Below, one piece after another: positions 9,893 through 19,870 of a stretch of DNA of 64,000 nucleotides (its first letter is position 1; each line of letters opens with the position of its first letter). Origin of the DNA: Planctomycetaceae bacterium (lineage in GTDB: Bacteria > Planctomycetota > Planctomycetia > Planctomycetales > Planctomycetaceae); assembly GCA_041398825.1 (NCBI GenBank), contig JAWKTX010000001.1:1-64000 (forward strand), read 5' to 3'. Position numbers and translations under genes: made by a program. The notes under the pieces were generated by a model. It was not told where the DNA came from, searched no databases, and saw only the letters and a program-made list of their open reading frames with translations.

Positions 9893-11077
9893 TCAGAATG
9901 TGCCGGCTTCTCGTCCTGTGGCGATTGTCAGCCCCATCCGACACCCCATCAGAAATTCCGGGATGTTAAGCCGTTCGCTAACGGTGTGGATCTGGTGCTG
10001 CCCGCATCCCATCGTGACCGTCGGCATTCCATGCTCGCTCATCCAGTTAGCATCCAGACCTCCATTGCTGGATTGGGCGGAGGCTGTCAGCCCAAGGGAT
10101 GCAGCTGCCTGCTTTGCTATTCGAACGCAGCTTTCGCTTTCCGCGATATGAAAAGCCTGGTAGCGCTGATCGACTTCAAACACCAGCTCGCCGGTTCTTC
10201 CCTCGGTTGTCCTGACCGATCGCACAGCCCTGGAAAATGCCTTCTCGAATTCTGCCACGATGCGATCACGAAACGCGGCGTCGTGACTGCGTGCCTCGGC
10301 TTCAATCACAATCCGGGGCATGACGACATTCGTTGCATCGCCACCATTCACGATACCAAAGTTGCTGGTTCCCTGTTTCTTTCCTTTGATGACCAGGCCG
10401 TGCCATCCGTTCGACTGCAGGTCGGCGACCGCTGTGGAAGCAGCCACCATCGCGTTCACTCCCTGTTCGGGATGGACACCTGCATGGCTTGGAATGCCAT
10501 GGATTGTGATCGTTAAGTTGGATGCCCCGACCGCACCTGTGATCAGCAATTCCGGAATGCGACCATCCCAGTTGAAGCACAGGCCAGGATTGCCGCATTT
10601 TGCCGGTGTCATGTACCGGACGCCGCGTAGTCCGATTTCTTCCTGAACCGAAAACAACAAGGTGAGTGGTGGGTGCTCTAAACCCTGTTCCAGTGCCTCG
10701 ATGATGCTGACGAGTACCACCGCGCAACCTGCTCTGTTGTCACCACCCAATGCCGTCGCCGGTGACTTTGGTCGAATCCATTCGCCTTCTCGTACCGGCA
10801 CACAACCTACTGCTATTGGAACGGTATCCATGTGTGCCATCAGCAGACGGCGAACACCTTTTCGGGATCCCTTCAGCTTCACATACATGTTGCCCGTGTT
10901 GCCGCCGGCAGGGCTCTTCCTGTGCGCCGTGTCAAATGAGATTCCGGATTCGGCTACGCCTGCGTTTAAGAGCTGTTCACGAATAAACGCCGCAACATCC
11001 GCTTCGTGACCACTACCACCCGGGATGGCGATCAGCTGCATCACAAGGTCAATCGCCCGCTTCTCGTTCAATTTCAT
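9893..11077 (-). CDS. M20 family metallopeptidase (peptidase T-like)
   Basis: 394 residues, no signal peptide, so cytoplasmic. Zinc-site residues can be followed in order: HMDTVPIA (His and Asp), GGDNRAG (bridging Asp), QEEIGLRG (catalytic Glu and metal Glu), FNWDG (Asp) and the late GCGQHQIHTVSE (His). The lid domain is the ITIHGIPSHAGVHPEQGVNAM segment. These proteins hydrolyse tripeptides or other short peptides with two metal ions. Length agrees with PepT/PepT-like members. The gene stands 139 bases after the lipoprotein gene on the same strand; no close functional partner is visible. The exact substrate cannot be told from sequence. Confidence 0.85.
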   Translation of the reverse strand: MKLNEKRAIDLVMQLIAIPGGSGHEADVAAFIREQLLNAGVAESGISFDTAHRKSPAGGNTGNMYVKLKGSRKGVRRLLMAHMDTVPIAVGCVPVREGEWIRPKSPATALGGDNRAGCAVVLVSIIEALEQGLEHPPLTLLFSVQEEIGLRGVRYMTPAKCGNPGLCFNWDGRIPELLITGAVGASNLTITIHGIPSHAGVHPEQGVNAMVAASTAVADLQSNGWHGLVIKGKKQGTSNFGIVNGGDATNVVMPRIVIEAEARSHDAAFRDRIVAEFEKAFSRAVRSVRTTEGRTGELVFEVDQRYQAFHIAESESCVRIAKQAAASLGLTASAQSSNGGLDANWMSEHGMPTVTMGCGQHQIHTVSERLNIPEFLMGCRMGLTIATGREAGTF

Positions 11078-11216
11078 TGTGTGATTCTATTCTGTGTCTC
11101 CGTCTGTGACAAAAGACCACAAAGAGGGATGTTGAGTGATGGATTGTGCGGTCTCATCTCTCTGCAGAAGAATGCCCATTGCTGAATCGTCGCTGGTCCT
11201 GACTGAACCGGAGCGG

Positions 11217-11852
11217 TCATTTTCGGGGCAGGGCGATTGTTGTTGTTTCAAGTTGATCCTTTTTTGACGATTCCTTCGCAGCTTCCGCTTCTCCCACACG
11301 TCGACTTGCAGTTCTGGTCACGCTGCGACGGAAAGAACTTGTCGACGCGATGGATGTGTGTCCCGGCAGCATGACTTCTGTGATATCAGACGACACGACG
11401 CGACCGTCTTTGTTGGTGAATTCAACTTTCAGCCCGCAATTTACGGTATCCTTATGCTTCTGCATGTAAGGAATAAATACGCTGTATGACTGCCCGAGCG
11501 AACCTTCTGTTCGGTGTACGTCCCAGGCGTCTGGCTCAAAAGTGAATGCATGGAGGGGTTTTGGTTCATCGTCATCGACCGAGTAGTTGTCATATTCCAC
11601 AACCCGTACCTGACCATCCACTCGAACAGCCGCATCATCCTTTCCGCCGAAGAATAGAATTTGCCCGGCAAACCCCCGGGCGGGCTTTCCTTCGACATTG
11701 TTGCCATGGCTGGGTTCCCAGAGGCAGAGAATCCGAGCGACGTTCTGCTGGCCCTTGTTCAGGCCAACAAGCTTTCCAGGTTCCCGTAACAGAGACGTCG
11801 AAGCACAGCCAACCATCGACATCATAAGAAGTGACAAAGCAAGTCTATTCAT
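11217..11852 (-). CDS. Predicted lipoprotein of unknown function
   Basis: 211 residues. The N-terminus MNRLALSLLMMSMVGCAS has a short positively charged start, a hydrophobic stretch and a lipobox cysteine at residue 16, so the protein is likely anchored by lipid. GAGGA 6 bases before the ATG supports the start. The middle is beta-rich (AGQILFFGGKDDAAVRVDGQVRVVEYD), with a phrase GLKVEFTNKDGRVVSSDITEVMLPG that looks like an immunoglobulin-type strand pair; the tail is rich in Ser, Arg and Glu. I do not recognise the family. Confidence 0.65.
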   Translation of the reverse strand: MNRLALSLLMMSMVGCASTSLLREPGKLVGLNKGQQNVARILCLWEPSHGNNVEGKPARGFAGQILFFGGKDDAAVRVDGQVRVVEYDNYSVDDDEPKPLHAFTFEPDAWDVHRTEGSLGQSYSVFIPYMQKHKDTVNCGLKVEFTNKDGRVVSSDITEVMLPGHTSIASTSSFRRSVTRTASRRVGEAEAAKESSKKDQLETTTIALPRK

Positions 11853-12092
11853 GATTGATCCTCAGCATGTACACCTAAACGATTTTCATGTTTAGCCGGA
11901 CAACGCCATAGTCGGCGGAATGGTAACTCGCGATGTATACGACGGATGCAGTTCCGCAGGATCCGTCGCCTGTGTCGGGTTGCCATGAGAAGGACGTGAA
12001 GTTCTGTCAACGAATAACTGGCAGTGTCTATTGAGACGAACTTCGCGATGACCGGTCACCCGGAAATCGCGATGTTCGTCGTCTGCCCATCA

Positions 12093-15000
12093 TCATGAGC
12101 CTGACTGGGAAACTGCTCGCTTTGCGGATCTAAGTGATTCACGATTCCCGCGTGCACTCACTGGTTGAATCTCCATTTCTCCCCATGATGTGCCTTCGTC
12201 AGCCCCCGGTTTGGATTTCTGATCCGAGCTGCCGTCTCGACGAGCCTGACCGGGTAGCACCGGCTCTGCAGGTACGAGATGATCAACCTGTCGTTCAATC
12301 CCCGGGTCTGCAGAAGGAGAGTAGAATTGAGGATCGAAGTCACGATATGGGTCTTCGAAGTTCTGATTGACCGAAGGGATGCTGTAAAGCGGCCCATGTA
12401 ACTCTTCAGCTTCGGATTCGATAAAGTGAAGGCGTTCTGATTCGACCTGTTTGATGAGTTCAGAATCGAGATCATTGAGAATGATTCGGGGTGTCAGGAA
12501 GATCAGCAGTTCGGTTCGGCTGGTGGTTGTTCCGTCGTACCGGAATGCTTTTCCAACGATGGGCAGATCGCCAAGCCAGGGCACCTTGCGTTCCAGAGTC
12601 GAATCGCTTTTCGTAATCATTCCACCAATCACAATAGTTTGACCATTCGGAACATTGACAGTGGTGTCCGCAATTGACTGATTGATGATTGGTGATTCGA
12701 TAGAGTTGCCACTGTTGCCGTCAACGTAGATGGGAACTCCATTGGCAGCCAGTGAGCTCTTGTTAGCATAGACGGACATCGCGATGATTCCGTCCGGGGT
12801 GATCCGAGGCGTCACTTCCAGGGAGATACCGGTATTCTCACGGACCACGGTCGGATTGGCAGTTCCCAGTGTGGTGATGTTCACACCGTTTACAACAGGA
12901 ACGCTTTGACCGACACTGACAATCCCCAGACTGTTGTGCGTGGTGCGGATCTGCGGTCGACTGAGAATCTGAACTGTTCGACGTGATGCCAGAGCACGGA
13001 GCAGTACGCTCACAGCATCAGACTGAGCAGAAAAGACGAATCCTCCAAAACCAAGGTCCGCATTCTGACGGCCCAAAGAAAAGTTGCTCAGGCCCTGAGT
13101 TCCGACAGCATTGCTGTTGGTGGTACCATTTCCAAGCGCCACCAGCGTGTTGTTGAAATTCATACCGGGAGCCGGCGTCGTAATCGCGGACAGACTTCGG
13201 CTCAGAAGCAATGGATCCTGAAATCCAAGCTCGATACCAAATTCATCCGTTGCATCCAGCGTAACTTCGACAATCAACCCCTGAATGACGACTTCCGGAG
13301 GCGTCGCATCCAGCGTCTCGACAATCTTTGTGATCTGCGTGAAATACTGCGGCGATGCACTGATAATCAGCGAGTTGCTGTTCGTATCTTCTGCGACCAG
13401 AACTTCCTGACGAAGTCGCTCGATATTACTCACCAGATCGGCACTGCTGTCCTGCAGCGACGCCTGTTGCTCGAGAAACGAGAGCAATGCCGCCGCCACG
13501 ACTTCGGCAGGTGCATTTCGAAGCGGCAACACTTCTGTCGTTCGCTGACGCACGTCGGCTGTGTCCAACCGAAGAAGAACCGCTTCGACGACACTCAACG
13601 CTTCTGCACTTCCGACGGCCAGCACAGAGTTCGTTCGGATGTCTGCACTGAACCTTGCAGGAATCAGACTGCTGGCGGCATCTTCAGTGCCCGCAATCTG
13701 AATTCCCAGCTGGTCCTGTTGATTCTGATTCTCGAACACCGATTCCAGCAGCGTGACTGACTGTTCCGCGTCGGCATTCTTCAGAGTGAAGACTTTGATC
13801 TCTGCAATAGCGGAGGGTGATTGATCCAGTTCCCGTATCAGGGCCGCCAAAAGGCTCATGCTGGCTTCCGGAGATGATACGATCAGGCTGTTTGTTCTGG
13901 CATCAGCATTGATACGAACATCCGCCAGGATGCCGGATCGCACAAGTTCGCGTGTCGCTCCGTCGCTGGCTAGAAATTCCAGCGCAACTGACTTGCTGTC
14001 ACGCAATTCCTGTGCGCCCTGTGTTCCTCCGAATCCTCCAAAGCCACCGAATCCACCCTGTGTTGATTGTTGTGGAGGATTGATGACTGACTGAATCGCA
14101 GAGCTGATTGTCGCCTGAAGTTCCTCCGCGACTGCGTTCTTCAGTGGAAAAATCTGAACGCGATGCACGGCACCGGACTCATCTTTGTCGATGCGTTCGA
14201 TCAGTTTTGCTACTTCATTCAGATCATTGGCACGACCCTGAACGATAACCGAGTTTGTTCGGACATCGGCGACGACACGCGGGCGTGCTCGCAGACCAGT
14301 GGGTTCGTTGTAAAAAGTTTCCAGCGAAGTCACGACCTGTGACGCGATGGCATTCTTCAACGGGAAGACTTTGAATTCGAAGTCCGGTTCCAGTGGTTTA
14401 TCCAGCTCGTCAGCCAGTTGCAGAATTGCATCCAGCTCAATTTTTGGTGCCAGTATCAGAATTGCGTTTGGTTGAACGACGGGAATGATAGCTGTCGTCT
14501 CGCGATTGGTGTTGCCCCGGCGTCGCAGCTCTGACAACCGTTCATAGACGGACGTGAGAAGGTCGGCCATGGCTTCAGAATTGACGTTCTTCAGCGTCAG
14601 GATGTGAATGTCGGGGACAGATCCAATGCTCATCTGCTCAAGGCGAGCGATAATCTCTGCCACCTTATCTACATCTGCCTGATTCCCTTTCAGAATCAGA
14701 ATGCTCAGGTCCGTCATCGCCTGAATGTTCACATCTCCTCGCAGATTCAGTGAATCACCCTCTCCGCCATTCGCGGGTTGTTCAACGTTGCCCGCATTGA
14801 ACGGGTTGTTCTGTGCGGGGGTTCCTGCGTCATCCTGCATTGAAACAAGCTGATGAAGTTGTTGATTCAGTTCCTGCGCTGTTTTCGCAGCGATACCGTT
14901 GTTGGGTACAAGTTTCACGGCTTCGCCAGGGGCGGCTGGATTCGCCGGCTTATCCAGCTCGGTGGCCAGTGCCTGCAGGTGCGTGATACGTTCGGAAGAG

Positions 15001-15959
15001 GCCTCAATCAAAAGCTGATTGCGTTCCTGATCAATACCGACGCGGAAGACCGGTGCGCTTTGTTTGGCCGCGGCGGCCTCTGCGGGTGAATTGGCCGGTG
15101 CGAACACCGCGAATGAAGGATACCCCTGAACACCGTCGCGCTGAAGTTCGGCACGTTTTTCAAAAACCAGATACAGCGTTCGCGCAAGATCGGCGGCCTT
15201 TGTGTGCTGGCATTCAAACGACTGAGTCAGCTTTCGTTCATCGGCCGTTTCCTGCGCTGGTTCGTCTTCGTAATCACGACCAAATGAAGCTGCGCGGATC
15301 GGTGTGCCGAACGGTGGTCGGTTGCCCGTCACACTGTCTGAACGCTGTTGAAGTGAGGAGCCTCGGCCAGATGATTGATCATCGGACGCAGCAGCATTCG
15401 GAATCGTAGTCCGCTGCAGTGGGAATCGCTCGTTCGATGACGCCAGACGTTCTTCGATGGATGCGTTCTGCCGCTGCATACCGCCATCGTCGGGCTGGCT
15501 GATGAGCCGGGCTGCTGAGGGGTCTGACAATTGAGGCCGCGCATATTCTGTTCGTGCTTTATCAAGGTTCAGCACAATCAGGAATTCGTTCTGCAGTAGC
15601 AAACGATAACCCTGACGCTCGAGATGGCTGTTCAGGATTCGAATGGCAGAACCCAGTTCATACGTCCGACGTTCCCGCCACGCGAACCGACCTGGCGGAA
15701 TCTGATCCATCACGAGGGTCAGATTTTGCTGGTCGGCCACGTTTCGTAAAACGCGTTCCCAGGTTGTATCGAAAAAGTTCAGACGAACTCCATTCGGATC
15801 CTCCTGCGCGTTCTCGTACGCAGTTCCACGTGTCGTGGTTTCGCGAAACGAGCGAGCGGATTCCTCCGATGCTCCAAGGTCTGATTTCAGATTGAGCAAC
15901 CATACTGTGGTTGCCGCCGTCCCTAGCAGCGCTGCTGCAAGAAAGCCGTGACGTCTCAC
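12093..15959 (-). CDS. Secretin (GspD/PilQ superfamily) with about seven N-domain repeats
   Basis: Start taken at GTG 15959: GAAGGA lies 8 bases ahead and the protein then opens with MRRHGFLAAALLGTAATTVWLL, an export signal. A TTG at 16043 is also in frame. The 1288 residues include about seven N1-like modules, each with a phrase such as FPLKNA followed by DVRTNSVIV and a final LIERIDK. The secretin pore domain comes last: VLLRALASRRTVQILSRPQI, VGQSVPVV, VNVPNGQTIVIGGMI and WLGDLPIVGKAFR. A charged, proline-rich tail of about 110 residues follows. Secretins form outer-membrane channels for type II secretion or pili. GspD usually has three such N modules, so this one is long. No other secretion gene is adjacent. 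Confidence 0.88.
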   Translation of the reverse strand: MRRHGFLAAALLGTAATTVWLLNLKSDLGASEESARSFRETTTRGTAYENAQEDPNGVRLNFFDTTWERVLRNVADQQNLTLVMDQIPPGRFAWRERRTYELGSAIRILNSHLERQGYRLLLQNEFLIVLNLDKARTEYARPQLSDPSAARLISQPDDGGMQRQNASIEERLASSNERFPLQRTTIPNAAASDDQSSGRGSSLQQRSDSVTGNRPPFGTPIRAASFGRDYEDEPAQETADERKLTQSFECQHTKAADLARTLYLVFEKRAELQRDGVQGYPSFAVFAPANSPAEAAAAKQSAPVFRVGIDQERNQLLIEASSERITHLQALATELDKPANPAAPGEAVKLVPNNGIAAKTAQELNQQLHQLVSMQDDAGTPAQNNPFNAGNVEQPANGGEGDSLNLRGDVNIQAMTDLSILILKGNQADVDKVAEIIARLEQMSIGSVPDIHILTLKNVNSEAMADLLTSVYERLSELRRRGNTNRETTAIIPVVQPNAILILAPKIELDAILQLADELDKPLEPDFEFKVFPLKNAIASQVVTSLETFYNEPTGLRARPRVVADVRTNSVIVQGRANDLNEVAKLIERIDKDESGAVHRVQIFPLKNAVAEELQATISSAIQSVINPPQQSTQGGFGGFGGFGGTQGAQELRDSKSVALEFLASDGATRELVRSGILADVRINADARTNSLIVSSPEASMSLLAALIRELDQSPSAIAEIKVFTLKNADAEQSVTLLESVFENQNQQDQLGIQIAGTEDAASSLIPARFSADIRTNSVLAVGSAEALSVVEAVLLRLDTADVRQRTTEVLPLRNAPAEVVAAALLSFLEQQASLQDSSADLVSNIERLRQEVLVAEDTNSNSLIISASPQYFTQITKIVETLDATPPEVVIQGLIVEVTLDATDEFGIELGFQDPLLLSRSLSAITTPAPGMNFNNTLVALGNGTTNSNAVGTQGLSNFSLGRQNADLGFGGFVFSAQSDAVSVLLRALASRRTVQILSRPQIRTTHNSLGIVSVGQSVPVVNGVNITTLGTANPTVVRENTGISLEVTPRITPDGIIAMSVYANKSSLAANGVPIYVDGNSGNSIESPIINQSIADTTVNVPNGQTIVIGGMITKSDSTLERKVPWLGDLPIVGKAFRYDGTTTSRTELLIFLTPRIILNDLDSELIKQVESERLHFIESEAEELHGPLYSIPSVNQNFEDPYRDFDPQFYSPSADPGIERQVDHLVPAEPVLPGQARRDGSSDQKSKPGADEGTSWGEMEIQPVSARGNRESLRSAKRAVSQSGS

Positions 15960-16323
15960 CGCAGTGATCCTTCGAAAATGCAGGCTTTCGAAAATCCCCC
16001 AAAGGTACACTCCGACCACTGCGAATGTGTCCGAAGGGGCCAATCACCCTCAGACACCGACTGCAGCACATTTTGCCGCCAGGACGCTCTCCAAAGTTGC
16101 CTTTGAGAACAGCCTCGCGCACACCCCCCGGTCGGAAGTACCGGCTGTAGTTGATTATCGGGTGTTAAGGTTTGAACCGTTCAGGTAAAGTTTGATTGTT
16201 TTCTGGTTCGTGCGGTTCGTCGCCTGCGAATTTGGCCGGTAACAGTTTGACTGGTTCCTGGTCGACCGTTTTTCACGGGGTAATCCTGTGGGTTTGCTTT
16301 AGAAACTGTCCAGGGATGTCTGC
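15960..16323. other. Divergent intergenic region between the secretin gene and the 16324 gene
   Basis: 364 bases between two genes that point away from each other, so promoters for both are expected here. I see no reliable -10/-35 pair, no hairpin of note and no additional gene. Confidence 0.4.
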
Positions 16324-16755
16324 ATGCTGTTTTTCAATCCGCTTAAGTATCTCAAAAGCCTGACTGGTCTCCTGGCGGACAGTCCACAACTTGCACTGCG
16401 GCGGTTCGATCGTTACCGGGATCAACTACAGGCTGACTTCTTTACAATCGCTTCTCGTTCAGGAAAACCCAGGGATCTTCGGTGGTTGAAGTGCGAATGG
16501 CAGGAAGAACGTCGCCTGGTGCGGGAGACAGAATCGAAGCTGACCACACTTTTGGTCGGTGTCAGCATCTCCTTCGAAGCCGTGGAGGGCGGCGATATGG
16601 AAGAGGTCGAAGCGGTTAGTGACGTTCGATCGGCCAGCGCTGTTTTCCATTACCGCGATGGCAGATGGGGAACGGGGGGCCGGGTTCTGTTCAACCTCAC
16701 TCCCGATGCGGCTGTGCAGCGGCTGACGGATGCATTCACTCCACTGGATCAGTAA
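16324..16755 (+). CDS. Conserved-looking protein of unknown function
   Basis: 143 residues, no signal or membrane segment. It opens with MLFFNPLKYLKSL, has a charged helical middle (LRWLKCEWQEERRLVRETESKLTTLLVG) and ends in an alpha/beta part (FHYRDGRWGTGGRVLFNL). Codon use resembles its neighbours. It is transcribed away from the secretin and its last 7 bases overlap the end of the ABC gene tail to tail. I do not recognise the family and cannot assign a function. Confidence 0.55.
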   Translation: MLFFNPLKYLKSLTGLLADSPQLALRRFDRYRDQLQADFFTIASRSGKPRDLRWLKCEWQEERRLVRETESKLTTLLVGVSISFEAVEGGDMEEVEAVSDVRSASAVFHYRDGRWGTGGRVLFNLTPDAAVQRLTDAFTPLDQ

Positions 16756-18629
16756 TGGGCGACAGCAGGTTCGGCTTCTTCTCTGAAGTTATTGAACCGC
16801 GTGTATTCCCAGTGGCGATACAGTTCATGATGCCGCACCAGTTGCTCGTGTGCGTCATCCGCCGCCACTTTGCCGTTGTGGATCAGGATGATGCGGTCGC
16901 ATTTCTTGACCGTCGATAATCGTGATGGAAGGAAGATCACGGTCCGTCCCAGTGTGACTCGCTGATAAGCATCGTCCAGCAGCGTCTTCGATTCAGAATC
17001 CAGCATCACGGGCGGTTCTTCGATAATCAGAATCGCTGGCTTGCGAACGATGGCCCTGGCGAGACTCAGGCGGAATGTCTGTCCCGGATCCAGTGCCACG
17101 CCGTGTTCGCCTACAAGCGTATCGTATCCCTTCGGCAACGTTCGTATGAAACTGTCCGCATGAACCAGTTTGCAGGCTTCCTGCACCTGATGTCGGGTGA
17201 TATCGGCTTGCCCGCAGGTCACGTTCTCGAAGATCGAGGCATTGAAGACTGGGTCGGTTCCTCCAACATAAATCACTTCGGCCCGAAGCGACTCAAGGGT
17301 TGCCTGCCGAACATCGCGTCCATCGATCAGTACCTGCCCGACGTCCGGATCTACAAACCGCGGGATCATGCTGGCGAGAGCGTACGCAGGCAGTGGATTC
17401 AGCGAAAGCAGGGCGACGGTTTCACCAGCGTTGATTCGCAGGTCCAGATTGTTCAGCAGTCTCGGGTGTTGTGACGTTGTCAGTGTGACCTGATCGAAGG
17501 TCAGACTGCGTGTCATTGGTTCGAAGAACTGCGCCCCGACGGTCTGTCCGACCAGTGGAACACGTCCAATATAACTGTTAATTTCGTCAGCTCGCACACG
17601 GGCATCTTCAGCTTCGGCTCTGGCGGGTCTCAATCGAGTCAGCGCCTGAAAGACAACGGTTGCGCACATGGAAACAGCAATCACGGCGGGCAGTGCGGAA
17701 AGTCCGACATTCAGCAGGAATCGACAAAGCAGCCATGTCGGCAACAGCACTAACAGGCCCGTGAGAAACCGGCAGATCAATCGACCACGTGACTCCTGCC
17801 GATGAAACTGCATGCATCGGTCTTTATAGATCGCCAGGTTCTTCTCGAATTGTTGTTGCTCCAGTTGTTCCATCGCGAAGCCCGTCACAATCCGGGTCTT
17901 CCTGAGACCTTCTGAAAGTCGCTGGAGACCTCGTTCACTTTGTTCCGCCAGCAGCCCGGATGAATTTGATGACCGCTGCCTCTCCATTCCGATGGCATAC
18001 CATCCCAGGATCACTGGCACGATGACTTCGATTGAAAGACGCCAATGGATACACAGTGCCGTCAGAAGAGCGATCGTGATGTCCGGACCTGAAAGAAGCC
18101 ATCGATGTCCCCATCGAGTTGCGGATGATTCCAGTGAGCGGGTCGCTTCACGGAACAGTCGATCGGTTGCCTGAGACTGTTCTCTCGAAAGGTCAGCGGG
18201 TTCCAGCCGGATCGCTTTGCGATGAATGTGTTGTCGGAGTCTTTGAACGACAGACAGGGAGTTCGCTGTTACAGCCGAACAAGCGGCTGCTCTTAACATC
18301 CACCGTCCTGCGATGCAGACGATAATGGTCAGCATCAGCGTTGTCAGTGCGGTGGGGCTGTTATGCAGCAACGGTATCGACTGGATGATTACGGAGATGC
18401 CGCGCGCTGCGGGGACTTCTGCCATTGCGTCTGCCAATGGCATTAAACCAAATGCGCCGCTCGTCCCGCTATTCGCCACGAGTGAAACGATGGCGGCAGA
18501 GCAGAGAATGGATACTGAAAGCAACACACTGCCGCCAACAGATAAGAGCAGTGCGATGAGCAATCGGGGTTGCGTGAATGCATTTGCCGAAACAAGCTTC
18601 TGGACAACCGGAGATGATGACTCGGTCAT
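16749..18629 (-). CDS. ABC exporter-like protein with eroded ATPase motifs
   Basis: 626 residues from ATG 18629, which has GGAGGA 6 bases ahead; the open frame extends further but without such a site. The N-terminal half has the membrane segments of a type I exporter (SVLLSVSILCSAAIVSLV, LLTALCIHWRLSIEVIVPVILG). The C-terminal half aligns with an ABC nucleotide-binding domain (RINAGETVALL, DVGQVLIDGRDVRQATLESLRAEV, RLSLARAIVRKPAILIIEEP). However the Walker A stretch reads SLNPLPAYA instead of GxxGxGKST, the Q-loop Gln is Gly, the signature reads LDPGQ, Walker B Asp is Glu and the H-loop His is Ser. The frame is intact over its length, so this is not an obvious pseudogene. It probably does not hydrolyse ATP by itself. 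Confidence 0.85.
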   Translation of the reverse strand: MTESSSPVVQKLVSANAFTQPRLLIALLLSVGGSVLLSVSILCSAAIVSLVANSGTSGAFGLMPLADAMAEVPAARGISVIIQSIPLLHNSPTALTTLMLTIIVCIAGRWMLRAAACSAVTANSLSVVQRLRQHIHRKAIRLEPADLSREQSQATDRLFREATRSLESSATRWGHRWLLSGPDITIALLTALCIHWRLSIEVIVPVILGWYAIGMERQRSSNSSGLLAEQSERGLQRLSEGLRKTRIVTGFAMEQLEQQQFEKNLAIYKDRCMQFHRQESRGRLICRFLTGLLVLLPTWLLCRFLLNVGLSALPAVIAVSMCATVVFQALTRLRPARAEAEDARVRADEINSYIGRVPLVGQTVGAQFFEPMTRSLTFDQVTLTTSQHPRLLNNLDLRINAGETVALLSLNPLPAYALASMIPRFVDPDVGQVLIDGRDVRQATLESLRAEVIYVGGTDPVFNASIFENVTCGQADITRHQVQEACKLVHADSFIRTLPKGYDTLVGEHGVALDPGQTFRLSLARAIVRKPAILIIEEPPVMLDSESKTLLDDAYQRVTLGRTVIFLPSRLSTVKKCDRIILIHNGKVAADDAHEQLVRHHELYRHWEYTRFNNFREEAEPAVAHY

Positions 18630-18764
18630 TGAACATCCTCCAACAAGAACACCTGCGTCAGCACAATCCAGAGCAGCCAGATGTTCTGACGGCTGGGCAC
18701 GGAAAGTGGTTCTTTCTGTGACAAGACTGTTTGCACCGCAAATCACAGGCCATCATTGTCATTA

Positions 18765-18798
18765 AACGAAAAAAGGCACGTTTCACAACGTGCCTTTT
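18765..18798 (-). terminator. Intrinsic terminator of the ABC-2 permease gene
   Basis: A perfect 12-base stem, AAAAGGCACGTT (18771-18782) with AACGTGCCTTTT (18787-18798), and a TCAC loop. On the minus strand it ends in TTTTTT, right after the permease stop at 18860. The plus-strand side also ends in TTTT, but no plus-strand gene reads into it. Confidence 0.85.
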
Positions 18799-18859
18799 AG
18801 CGGATATCGTGATTTTTTCGCCCGGCTCGGCGACATCCCGGGTCTTCCTGAAGTCGTTG

Positions 18860-19870
18860 TTACGCGAGATCCCGGTCCTCGAACAGAATAAAACCGAGCA
18901 ATACGACAGCGGTTGCGTAGGCAGTGGCGTACAGAAAGGCGAAACCAAGATACTTTGGCGGGACGACTGAGCCCGTTGAGATCGCTGCCGACACATTGAA
19001 AGATTCGAGTGATGGCAGGACAGTGGCGAACATTCGAGCGATGAAAGTTACCGCTTCGTTTTGAATAACCGTTTCACTTTGCTGCACCATCAGGGGGGTT
19101 AGATTTCCAATAACGAAGATGGCAAAGCAAACGACCAGATTGACAACCATCGGGAGCCGAGTCGCAACTGTCACGCTAATGGCCGCAAGAACGACCACCT
19201 GGAGAAATGAAAGTGCAATTCCCGGTAACACCTGATTGACAACCTTCAGTCGATCCGGGTGCGGCATCGGGATTTCAACACCTTCTGAAATCTGGGTCCA
19301 CTGCACGCTTGGCGTGACCTCTTCAGATCTTTCCTTCTGGTCGTAGCCAACTTTGTAATAGATGAGCGTTGCGAAAAGGAGCGTGAGTGGCAAGAACAGC
19401 CAGATCACAGCCTGAAGGATCCCGATGAACTTTCCGAGGATGAACTGACGGCGATTGATGGGCTTCGAAAGCAACGTCATTGCAGTTTTGCCATCAATTT
19501 CGTTGGTGATACTTGTCCCCGCTGTCCACACGGCAAGGAGCGCACCCGCGATCAGCAAAGTGGCAAGGCCACACTCCTTGAGCATCTTTACGTCGTCTTC
19601 CAGCGTGAAGAACGGCATGATTGTATTCAGCCCGAGAACTGCTCCACAGATGAGCAACAGCAGGAAGAACAACGGTTGACGAATGGCTTCCTTTGTCGTT
19701 GCTCGGGCAATAACGCCCGCCCGGGTTCCATAGGAAAATGAAACCAGGGCAGCCATGATGGCGGCGACACAAATCCAAACCATCAACCAGTTGTAGTCGG
19801 TGGTGGATTCCAGCTTGTGCGATTGAGCGAGTAAATTGATCTGAGGTAAACGGTAAACAGCTTCCAGCAC
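18860..19870 (-). CDS. ABC-2 type transporter permease
   Basis: 336 residues with a GTG start at 19870 (GGGG about 10 bases ahead). At least six membrane segments are visible: WLMVWICVAAIMAALVSF, PLFFLLLLICGAVLGLNTI, LATLLIAGALLAVWTAG, FIGILQAVIWLFLPLTLLF, VVVLAAISVTV and the pair near the C-terminus. The cytoplasmic phrase TSITNEIDGKTAMTLLSKPINRRQFILGKF is the typical coupling region of ABC-2 permeases. The matching ATPase is not in this window next to it; the degenerate ABC gene downstream is of another type and is separated by a terminator. Confidence 0.82.
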   Translation of the reverse strand: MLEAVYRLPQINLLAQSHKLESTTDYNWLMVWICVAAIMAALVSFSYGTRAGVIARATTKEAIRQPLFFLLLLICGAVLGLNTIMPFFTLEDDVKMLKECGLATLLIAGALLAVWTAGTSITNEIDGKTAMTLLSKPINRRQFILGKFIGILQAVIWLFLPLTLLFATLIYYKVGYDQKERSEEVTPSVQWTQISEGVEIPMPHPDRLKVVNQVLPGIALSFLQVVVLAAISVTVATRLPMVVNLVVCFAIFVIGNLTPLMVQQSETVIQNEAVTFIARMFATVLPSLESFNVSAAISTGSVVPPKYLGFAFLYATAYATAVVLLGFILFEDRDLA

